The notes under the pieces were generated by a model that was not told where the DNA came from, searched no databases, and saw only the letters and a list, made by a program, of their open reading frames with translations. Below are positions 6,501 through 10,390 of a DNA stretch of 12,070 nt, piece after piece. The position numbers were made by a program, and so were the translations under genes. Source of the stretch: Ectocarpus siliculosus (Eukaryota > Sar > Phaeophyceae > Ectocarpales > Ectocarpaceae). Where the stretch lies: positions 2,063,087 to 2,075,156 of the forward strand of contig FN649729.1 of NCBI GenBank assembly GCA_000310025.1, given 5' to 3'. Each line of letters begins with the position of its first letter. The first letter of the stretch is position 1.

Positions 6501-7496
6501 CTCCTCTCTCTTTCCCTCCTTCCCTCAAAAAGCCTCCGCAAACGTTACCTGGCCCACTCGCGGCAGAGGAACTCCCACAGGTAGCCCTTCAAAGCCCGTC
6601 GGTCCGCCGGAGGCACCGAGTCCCACCGGGCCAGCACCGCCTCCTGCAGGGCCAGCAGCGCGTGGAACTGCGCCATGGGCATCTGAGATCGCTCTGTAGG
6701 GCAGAGAAAGACAACGACAACGACGAAAAAAAGCGTCGACGTACATACAGCAGGTGACGGGCAGCCTGCCCCCCCTGGGACAAGACGCGGGGCAACCAGC
6801 ATTGACGAAAAAAAAGTGCGGGAATACACAAACTGCGAACTTGAAGCAAGTCGTGCCTGCCGAATGTGAAATGTTTGGTTGGCCGGGATGCCCAATCAAC
6901 CCATGGCATATCTGGTTTGGCACAGCAAACGACAGCATACCTGGTTCATCCGTGTGAAACGCACAACCCTGGGCTGGTGAAAACATGGCGTCCGTCATCC
7001 CGGCCTTGTAGGGATGCGTGGACGATGGACCAACTTTACGAGCGTAAGCACAAACCGCCTCCCGAAAACGACCTGAAACGCAAAAAACCTTCATACGTTC
7101 GCCCGGAGGCTAAGTTCCAAGCAATGCGACACCTGCCCGAACTCTTCCTTACACCTCCCGTGGTAATCTTAATCTTTGCTCAGCTTGACGTTGGCTACCC
7201 CGCGGCAAAACGTAAAAACGGACTCAGAGAAGCCGCCACATGACCCTTGGTGAAGACCCTCCATGTACCACGGTATATACGGCGGTTCTACACTCCCTCG
7301 GCTCACCAAGTATGATCTTAGACACCTCCGCGGCGTGGTCCGACCGGTGCAGCTCGGTGAGGGCCACCTCGGCCTCCTTGGGGTTCGTCGGGAAGGCGCG
7401 GCAGAGGCTCTCCATCCACACCACGGCCTCCTCGGGGCTACCGGGGGGGGGGGGGGGGGGAATAGCGGCGTCAGCACCAGCAACAACGACATGCAT
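416..7496 (-). CDS. XPO4: Exportin-4 (XPO4), N-terminal half, 10 exons, partial
   Basis: This is a nuclear transport receptor of the importin-beta/karyopherin family. Known XPO4 binds RanGTP and exports hypusinated eIF5A and SMAD3 from the nucleus, and imports some SOX-type factors. The hand-built model joins 416-563, 1226-1401, 1854-1989, 2478-2562, 3344-3524, 4090-4347, 4679-4807, 5563-5704, 6549-6693 and 7307-7496. All introns are GT-AG, phases agree, and the sum is 1590 nt (530 codons). Near-colinear segments shared with animal XPO4 include LSEFSS-like VSEFSS (exon 4), EVLSWEF (exon 5), LSSVHGDIF (exon 6), LLLEAWV (exon 9) and the acidic EEDDEEEE loop (exon 10). Animal XPO4 has about 1,150 residues, so roughly the C-terminal 600 lie beyond the left edge. 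The start is uncertain: Met at 7496 gives a human-like N-terminal length, with 7562 and 7415 as alternatives. Sister exportins such as XPO7 fit less well because the acidic loop and exon 4-5 motifs are XPO4-like. Confidence 0.92.
564..1225 (-). other. XPO4 intron 9 with GTCAAA-rich array
   Basis: An intron of 662 nt. About 575-790 is a degenerate array of plus-strand ACGTCAAA/CGCCAAA-like units (TTTGACGT on the transcribed strand). The motif recurs near 985-1003. The rest (about 800-1225) has a GT-rich patch at 955-985 and no gene. Confidence 0.75.
575..790. repeat. Degenerate CGTCAAA-type short-unit array
   Basis: Many copies of a 7-10 base motif (CGTCAAA, CGCCAAA, TCGAAA variants) recur with irregular spacing over about 215 bp. 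Best-preserved part: 648-700, with several GACGTC(A)AAA units in succession. Confidence 0.8.
1226..1401 (-). CDS. XPO4: XPO4 exon 9
   Basis: About codons 423-481. It reads DDEDVGWRRETFALLLEAWV, then VAMAEDFEVTGG and FPLYEQYLEHEL. This lines up with the animal XPO4 block that runs from KDD through a LLESWL-type motif to a QVF..YIQ-type helix. The acceptor CACTACTAG|GAC abuts a tandem repeat. The donor is GTCAG|GTGCTA and the exon ends in phase 2. Confidence 0.93.
1407..1581. repeat. Three-copy tandem repeat beside exon 9 acceptor
   Basis: Units lie at about 1407-1465, 1466-1526 and 1527-1581. Shared parts are GCAGTCAA.GAAAAATGCC, GACAAT.ATA.AACAGGCTCATGT and the AGTGCGGG start. The third unit is shorter and more diverged. 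On the transcribed strand each of the first two units carries a CATTTTTC.TTGACTGC segment, so branch-point/pyrimidine-type sequence is duplicated. Confidence 0.9.
1610..1618 (+). promoter_or_regulatory. TATA-box-like sequence inside intron 8
   Basis: TATATAAAG is a close TATA-box match. It lies antisense to XPO4, just downstream of the three-copy array. No convincing gene follows on the plus strand, so it may be a relic of an element promoter or chance. Confidence 0.35.
1854..1989 (-). CDS. XPO4: XPO4 exon 8
   Basis: About codons 377-422. It reads MAVRLVSNFKLSTLGQLDSF, then AAFAQHLAALSSRMLHESKA, matching the ISNLIT...SSFV..LTHLT region of animal XPO4. The acceptor is GAACAG|C, with a TTC microsatellite as the pyrimidine tract about 25-60 nt upstream. 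The donor is CGAGAT|GTGCGT, ending in phase 0. Confidence 0.92.
1990..2477 (-). other. XPO4 intron 7 (GAA, poly-A and C/A homopolymers)
   Basis: An intron of 488 nt. It holds a 12-unit AAG tract (2015-2050), a 15-base A run (2079-2093) followed by GAAAC-rich sequence, a short CAG run near 2397-2409, and C10A13 (2446-2468) close to the exon 7 donor. No gene was seen. Confidence 0.75.
2015..2050. repeat. (AAG)12 microsatellite
   Basis: Twelve uninterrupted AAG units. On the XPO4 strand it reads CTT and probably serves as, or enlarges, the pyrimidine tract before exon 8. Confidence 0.95.
2478..2562 (-). CDS. XPO4: XPO4 exon 7
   Basis: About codons 349-377. It reads VRQEGVHQGAAEAAAEEAQ, then ADEYIGIA, aligning with the GIEIEDSEAVGIS-type linker of animal XPO4. 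The donor GCCAG|GTATGC is clear. The acceptor is not: ACGCAG|GC (2562) was chosen, but CAAG|AG (start 2550) and CAAG|GG (start 2535) are in the same phase and would shorten the linker. Confidence 0.75.
2595..3059 (+). CDS. Hypothetical 154-aa open frame nested antisense in XPO4 intron 6
   Basis: The first ATG is at 2595; the same frame is open from at least 2571 to a TAA at 3057-3059. No family is recognised. Residues about 15-110 hold three degenerate copies of a motif of the type (K/R)S.FFLPA(K/E).VA: KSVFFLPAKTVAFGAREYRV, then KSRVFLPAEIVAREIEG, then a weaker KEACLRPAKRG. These arise from an underlying DNA repeat. The C-terminal part (DIQIELTPNAEDIAWHNNGW) is not repetitive. Composition is balanced rather than low-complexity, but there is no intron, promoter or homologue visible to prove expression. 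It could be a nested gene, a mobile-element remnant, or a repeat that happens to stay open. Confidence 0.25.
   Translation: MVIVVQAEGWDAISTRENRVVLVRKSKRNKSVFFLPAKTVAFGAREYRVAKHRSGGIKSRVFLPAEIVAREIEGTDTLCLLRANHRKEACLRPAKRGRRVDDIQIELTPNAEDIAWHNNGWGFAVSAALINAFYTTIAPFGIHYYLQYTPPLNF
2655..2890. repeat. Three-fold degenerate repeat, about 75-97 bp units
   Basis: Units begin near 2655, 2752 and 2830. Each has a TTCTGGTG- or CTGTTGCGTG-like start, then AAGTC..GTGT..TTTCTGCC or a relative (GAGGCGTGTTTACGTCCTGCC), then an AAA.C.GTTGC-like end. Confidence 0.6.
3050..3355. repeat. Seven-unit degenerate tandem array reaching the exon 6 donor
   Basis: Units start at about 3050, 3104, 3151, 3190, 3222, 3255 and 3310. 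They begin (C/A)AACTYC.AT.AATAC-like and end AATCATGGCT/AATCTTGACT-like, and are 32-56 bp long. The last two units are the most similar and carry the exon 6 splice donor and its duplicate. Confidence 0.75.
3246..3355. repeat. 56-bp tandem duplication of the exon 6 / intron 6 junction
   Basis: Two near-identical copies (3246-3300 and 3301-3355, one small indel) share ATACCAGTATCTC.TCCCTC and ACCCGCGGACGA. Read on the minus strand each carries TCCGCGG|GTGAGG, so the splice donor at 3343-3342 is repeated at 3287-3286. Confidence 0.92.
3344..3524 (-). CDS. XPO4: XPO4 exon 6
   Basis: About codons 289-349. It reads VRLRGTAGPGGTLPHALRQL, then LLQLSSVHGDIFENDDQRKA and YASFLVEGAAAVLAAPFSSA. This aligns with the animal XPO4 LAQLASLHG...YLAHLVEG block. 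The acceptor GCCAAAG|GTC is pyrimidine-poor but phase-correct. The donor is GCGG|GTGAGG, phase 1. A second donor copy 56 bp downstream would break the frame into exon 7. Confidence 0.92.
3525..4089 (-). other. XPO4 intron 5 (poly-G, CAG/CAA microsatellites)
   Basis: An intron of 565 nt. It holds a 13-base G run (3757-3769), a CAG/CAA microsatellite (3921-3954) and further CAA/CCG-rich sequence at about 4010-4045. No gene was seen. Confidence 0.75.
3921..3954. repeat. CAG/CAA microsatellite
   Basis: About six AGC units are followed by four CAA units. It is intronic (read as CTG/TTG on the XPO4 strand). Confidence 0.95.
4090..4347 (-). CDS. XPO4: XPO4 exon 5
   Basis: About codons 203-288, the longest exon. 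It reads SLALSMELLGETVKAVATPE, then VNVCAEVLSWEFKYVEAWQI, RPGPRWRAYLVRPDFLGAVF and NVYHR. It matches the animal XPO4 stretch with the NQVLSWNF motif, the ESWREALL-type motif and the FFTVHRKIR end. The acceptor is GCTGGAAG|AGC and the donor CATCGG|GTGCGT, both phase 0. It gives one of the clearest family assignments in the gene. Confidence 0.95.
4348..4678 (-). other. XPO4 intron 4 (CT-rich tract)
   Basis: An intron of 331 nt, the shortest complete one. A pyrimidine tract on the plus strand (4611-4676) gives a GA-rich stretch straight after the exon 4 donor on the transcribed strand. GATATCGA occurs twice (near 4451 and 4474). No gene was seen. Confidence 0.75.
4611..4676. repeat. CT-rich simple-sequence tract
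   Basis: An imperfect (CT)n/(CCT)n tract. It is transcribed in XPO4 pre-mRNA as a GAGA-rich block immediately after a 5' splice site. Confidence 0.9.
4679..4807 (-). CDS. XPO4: XPO4 exon 4
   Basis: About codons 160-202, exactly 43 codons with phase 0 at both ends. It reads LRSAKALFSLVSEFSSTRAT, then ALGLPLEFFRATHAAFNKLG. This is collinear with the LTALLSEFSSSSKT...GLSMEFH segment of animal XPO4, and the SEFSS core is identical. The acceptor is TTGAATAG|CTG and the donor GATCAG|GTCAGG. Confidence 0.95.
4808..5562 (-). other. XPO4 intron 3 (G-rich tandem repeat)
   Basis: An intron of 755 nt. It has a three-copy G-rich array at 4871-5000, then about 560 nt of unique sequence, including A-rich stretches around 5170-5330, with no recognisable gene. 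Confidence 0.75.
4871..5000. repeat. Three-copy G-rich tandem repeat, about 50 bp
   Basis: Units lie at about 4871-4918, 4919-4971 and 4972-5000 (partial). Shared elements are GGGGAA.GGA.GAG.GAA.AA, GGGGC.C.GCGAG.GTGAGG and a GGTG.CGG end. Confidence 0.8.
5563..5704 (-). CDS. XPO4: XPO4 exon 3
   Basis: About codons 112-159. It reads LERSVVSQALRTFCVFWRRG, then WSAETEEAKLSLFALLQQGA. It aligns with the helix pair around VREQILQAVAVIVKRGS in animal XPO4, and the WRRG/VKRG turn is kept. The acceptor is CCTGTACAG|G, completing a split Arg codon, and the donor is GCGGCA|GTGAGT, phase 0. Confidence 0.93.
5705..6548 (-). other. XPO4 intron 2 (dispersed repeat copy 1)
   Basis: An intron of 844 nt, the longest. 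It carries copy 1 of a dispersed repeat (6401-6467), a run of C then A near 6206-6217, and pyrimidine-rich stretches at 6240-6335 and 6496-6530. No gene was seen. Confidence 0.75.
6401..6467 (-). repeat. Dispersed repeat, copy 1
   Basis: 67 bp that align without gaps to 6968-7034 at 49 of 67 positions (about 73%). On the minus strand it can be read VRPLISLPYKAGTEHAGFSP, sharing PYKAG and FSP.Q with copy 2. It is probably a fragment of a mobile or repeated family. Confidence 0.8.
6549..6693 (-). CDS. XPO4: XPO4 exon 2
   Basis: About codons 64-112. It reads ERSQMPMAQFHALLALQEAV, then LARWDSVPPADRRALKGYLW and EFLCREWA. It lines up without gaps with ETSKVDYVLFQAATAL.EAV of animal XPO4. The acceptor is CCCTACAG|AG (phase 1 in) and the donor GGCCAG|GTAACG (phase 2 out). 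The junction codon with exon 1 restores the conserved Glu. Confidence 0.95.
6694..7306 (-). other. XPO4 intron 1 (dispersed repeat copy 2)
   Basis: An intron of 613 nt. It carries dispersed repeat copy 2 (6968-7034) and a nearby imperfect 30-bp direct repeat with GCATA.CTGGTT at about 6906 and 6935. A long minus-strand frame crosses it but overlaps exon 2 in a different frame, and was not taken as a gene. Confidence 0.75.
6968..7034 (-). repeat. Dispersed repeat, copy 2
   Basis: Gapless partner of 6401-6467. On the minus strand it reads VGPSSTHPYKAGMTDAMFSP. The similarity ends near both borders, so this looks like an old, short family rather than a recent duplication. Confidence 0.8.
7307..7496 (-). 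CDS. XPO4: XPO4 exon 1 (start uncertain)
   Basis: Codons 1-64 if translation starts at the Met at 7496. The conserved part is MESLCRAFPTNPKEAEVALT, then ELHRSDHAAEVSKIIL, matching the first helices of animal XPO4 (NNEQRQ.AE..F...R.S...CK.ILE). The donor is CTTG|GTGAGC, phase 1. The frame is open up to a Met at 7562 and passes through a run of 18 C read as six prolines. Alternatively C18-GGTAG is a 3' splice site and the true first exon is further upstream, or the Met at 7415 is used. Confidence 0.8.
7443..7460. repeat. G18 homopolymer
   Basis: 18 G on the plus strand, read as C18 on the XPO4 strand. It is either Pro6 coding or the pyrimidine tract of a splice acceptor. Length changes not divisible by three would shift the frame if coding. 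Confidence 0.95.
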
Positions 7497-8123
7497 CAAT
7501 ATGACGGGCCTAGACCAAAAGTCTGAGGCGAAAAACGCGCTGGAACTAGTATGGAGTCCCACGGATGATGATCTTTGGGTTGTGACCAGGAATCAGGATT
7601 GGGCCGCTTCCACACGAAAGCATCCCATGAAGGTCGGTGAAGGTCGGGTTGGCAAAACTGGGGTTTGTACGTGTACTCGCGGAAGCGTCGCGAGGCCGTA
7701 GGCAAAAATTATGAGGCAAGCAACCTGCTTTCTGTTGTTGTGCAGCCGGAAACTCCCGCTGCTTGCAGCAAGTAGTACAGGCAACGGGGGTCGACATCCA
7801 GCAAAATTGAAGAAAACGGCGAGAGGTGTCTATCCGTCGACACTACACTACAATCACTGTTGCCCGTCCTGCCGGCGCCAACTGCCTGCCTTGGAGAGCG
7901 CACATAAGCATATGCATACGATGCGCGCACGGACCCCCCCCCGCCCCCCCTACCCAAGGTTCTTGCTAGCCGTACGGCCGATGAAGGCAATGAAAGGTCG
8001 AGGACGCCAACAGGAGGCTGGTGCACAAGTTGCAGTACTGTAGTACTTCTATATTTCTAAAGGTGGAGCAAGAACGACAATGTGAGGGTACGATGCGTAC
8101 CCCCAAGCATCAGGGTCTGGTGC

Positions 8124-8309
8124 ATGGGTCCTGCGTCCTGCAACAGCACGTGCTTCGACTTCGCAGCGAAAATTTCCAGAATGTTCAAATGTTCAAAATG
8201 TGGAGAAGAAAGGCGTGTGCGTGTGTACGAACAGAACTATTGTTCTAGATTTTGCACTGGCGCTACTCCCAAACCAGCGAAGCATTTGGCACGATCCGGA
8301 TATAGCTAA
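8124..8309 (+). CDS. Possible small protein or exon with FCS-like zinc finger
   Basis: A 61-codon frame; an internal Met at 8181 starts the cysteine-rich part. It reads MFKCSKCGEERRVRVYEQNY, then CSRFC, giving C-x2-C-x13-C-x3-C with the CxxCG...(F/Y)CSxxC layout seen in FCS/MYM-type zinc fingers, which bind RNA, DNA or partner proteins. TTTCCAG at 8173-8179 just before it could be a splice acceptor, making it an exon. No flanking exon was recognised. The match rests on four cysteines and a few residues, so chance remains possible. Confidence 0.25.
   Translation: MGPASCNSTCFDFAAKISRMFKCSKCGEERRVRVYEQNYCSRFCTGATPKPAKHLARSGYS
8174..8186. promoter_or_regulatory. Three-unit heat-shock-element match
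   Basis: TTCCAGAATGTTC fits TTCnnGAAnnTTC exactly, the classical trimeric binding site of heat-shock factor. It lies about 680 bp upstream of the proposed XPO4 start and about 2.2 kb before the SAP gene start, in the shared spacer. Confidence 0.4.
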
Positions 8310-9719
8310 ACAATGGCCACATCCAAACGACGCCCCCTGTTCCAATTCAACAGCCACCGTCTGCTGTGGAGATGCCGCTATCCTACGCGGTGTGTCCGTT
8401 AGTATGTACTGCTGGCGCATTCCACCTCATGCTACAAAAGTCAAGTTTGTTCGTAACACAAGTTCGCTGACGCCGGCGTGCAGAAAATAGGCCGGACCTT
8501 AGATTCGCACATTCGTCTCTCGTTTCGCGCGCTCAACACAACCCTCAACGCTGCGCACACTCCCGCCACGGCAGTGCTGTCGCGCTGGTGGTCCTTCGCT
8601 GCTGTAGGTTTGCTTTCCGTGTGTCCTTGCGCAGCAGTCTGCTGCTGTGGCATGCTGACATACAAATATTGCACCTTCCTGAGCGCGTTCTGAGGAGCGT
8701 CGGTATTCCATTGACATGGCAGTGCTATCCTGATCGACAAAAGGATCCCTCTGTGGTGTTGCTGGCTGCTGTGCTCACCTGCTGAAGTTGGGCAACATGG
8801 CGAGGACGGCGACTCTGCCGCTACCACAAAGCTTGTTTTCGGCCTTGCTTGCTGGTCTATGGGTTATATCTCTCTCTTTCCGCTCAAGTTCTGCGTTGCT
8901 GCTGGGATGCCCACTACTGACTTTCTCGAAGTTGGCCCTCTTTCCTGCACGAGCGGGAGTCCAGCTCTCTTTGCACCCCTATGTACTGCTGGTCCTGTGT
9001 CGCTCGGGACTGGGGAACGCTGGCCTTGGCACTGGCCAGCGGGGGGCACGCAGGCTTGAGTTCGAATGATAGGGTAGGGTGTACATGGGTGTGAGCGGAG
9101 CGGCACAAAAGCACGGCTGCCCGCTGCAGGAGGCGGAGCTGCTACCTCTGATCTGCCTCTCCACGCACTGCAGCCACTGCTGAAGCTACATAGCTCTAGG
9201 AATACACGGGTAGTGGAGACTCTTGCATCGTTTGTTGCCAGGTGAGTCGGTTTGCTCTACGTTGTTGACGGTTCAAATTGTGCTTCAACACACGTCCACC
9301 GTGCAAAGACCAGTTACATGGCCGCCCACACATGACACCTTGTACGCCTGACAGGGAAACATGTAGGGCGTTGGTACAGTAGTGAGGGAGAAGCGCTTCG
9401 GCAGTATTTGTGGTATATGTGAATGAACCAGACTAACTTGCGCGAAGGCTGCTCTCCTCTCCGCAACTTCCTCGTTGGCGAGCAGGAACTGATCAGACAC
9501 AACCTTGCAGCTGCAATGCCAGTAGGTCGACACGTGCGCGACGGAAGGTTGATGTTGACAACGTCTCTGCTGTGCTGTGCACTCTCAGCTGCAGTGTGCA
9601 CGCAGTAGGACGCACCCAGGCTGCCCTTCGCGGAGCAGACCTCTGGGGGTGGCGTTAAAATCGTGCCGCTCGCAGCAAGGAAGACGAAACAAACACTTCG
9701 GCCTCTCTCTATGCGCAAT

Positions 9720-9750
9720 ACAACGGTTGGATAGTGTAGACAACGGTTGG
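9720..9750. repeat. ACAACGGTTGG direct repeat
   Basis: ACAACGGTTGG occurs twice (9720-9730 and 9740-9750), 20 bp apart. CAACGG fits the Myb recognition core YAACGG. A regulatory role is only inferred, from its place upstream of the SAP-protein gene. Confidence 0.35.
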
Positions 9751-9870
9751 CTGCCTGGAGTACCGATAAGGTTTGCCTACATAGCAGCCCTACAGAGAGC
9801 ATGCTATTTTCTCTGCGACTCGCGGCGGCACCCGGTGTAGCAGCTCTCAATTAAAATATTGCACCATTTT

Positions 9871-10080
9871 ATGAGTTTCGGATTGTATGTATGTAGTCTC
9901 CGGGAATGTGTTGCCGCGTTGACACTTGCACTCTTCCTGCTCAGTGTTACACTTGTGATACCACGCGGTATTGCGGAACCGTTCCCCGAGTTTACCCCCC
10001 AGCCAAGCGGGATACCAGAGCTGCTGCCGCAGCTGCACACAGCGTGTAGTGCAAGGTCCAGGCCCAAGCATGGCTGTTGA
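9871..10080 (+). CDS. Possible small secreted or membrane peptide
   Basis: A 69-codon ATG-TGA frame. It starts MSFGLYVCSLRECV, continues with a hydrophobic segment (residues about 14-32, AALTLALFLLSVTLVI) and then a polar, proline-rich tail (EPFPEFTPQPSG...). This has the shape of a signal peptide or single anchor. No family is recognised. It lies in what is probably the leader region of the SAP-protein gene, so it could also be an upstream open frame or chance. Confidence 0.2.
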   Translation: MSFGLYVCSLRECVAALTLALFLLSVTLVIPRGIAEPFPEFTPQPSGIPELLPQLHTACSARSRPKHGC

Positions 10081-10099
10081 CATCATGCGTAAACTTTGA

Positions 10100-10299
10100 G
10101 TGAGTTGGCACACCATCGCACCGTGAAGTTGAACTTCCGGGTATCTGTCTTCAGTGGGCGTTTTTATCGCCGGACCCGACCCCCCCCCCCCCCTTTCCCA
10201 CCCGTCTTTCCGCTTCTGCAACCCTGCTACACAGCGGCGCTTCAGTCACTCCACCCTCCCGGGAGAAACGCCTCTCTCTCTCTGTCTCTCTCTCTCTAG
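10100..10299 (+). other. Probable leader intron of the SAP-protein gene
   Basis: The donor TTTGA|GTGAGT is at 10100-10105 and the acceptor is a long CT tract ending CTCTAG at 10294-10299. The interval is 200 nt, includes a C14 run (10180-10193), and lies upstream of the first AUG. No AUG occurs between 10300 and 10391, which fits a 5' untranslated exon continuing to the start codon. Confidence 0.5.
10271..10297 (+). repeat. CT dinucleotide tract before predicted 3' splice site
   Basis: An almost pure (CT)n run with one G, directly before AG at 10298-10299. It would be an ideal pyrimidine tract. Confidence 0.85.
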
Positions 10300-10390
10300 G
10301 AGAACCCGTCGAGAACGAAACCGCGGTCGGCGATCCGAGAGCAAGGAGGGAAACACCAACGACGCGCGTTTTCTTGTCCAAAAGAAGCGG

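Larger units (their letters stand above)
7563..10099. other. Spacer between divergent XPO4 and SAP-protein genes
   Basis: About 2.5 kb without a gene I can firmly support. It contains a perfect three-unit heat-shock-element match (8174-8186), a zinc-finger-like small frame (8124-8309), a CTG/CAG-rich patch near 8550-8780, a duplicated CAACGGTTGG (9721 and 9741), and a small signal-peptide-like frame (9871-10080). Several frames of 70-180 codons occur on both strands without recognisable families or consistent splice structure. The 5' leaders and promoters of both flanking genes must lie here. Confidence 0.6.

Noticed and set aside
6525-7094. A 189-codon minus-strand frame across intron 1
   Set aside because: It overlaps XPO4 exon 2 in the wrong frame. 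Only the short PYKAG block shared with copy 1 of the dispersed repeat seemed meaningful, and that is reported separately.
8404-8993. TATGTACTGCTGG repeated exactly at about 8403 and 8981
   Set aside because: Only 13 bases match with no extension on either side, so it is not convincing as a repeat family.
9045-9075. GAGTTCGAATGA, resembling a tRNA T-loop (B box)
   Set aside because: No acceptor stem, D arm or A box could be paired around it.
9285-9850. Minus-strand frames including FLLANEEVAERRAAFAQ
   Set aside because: The segment looks exon-like, but no acceptor/donor pair, neighbouring exon or family could be supported.
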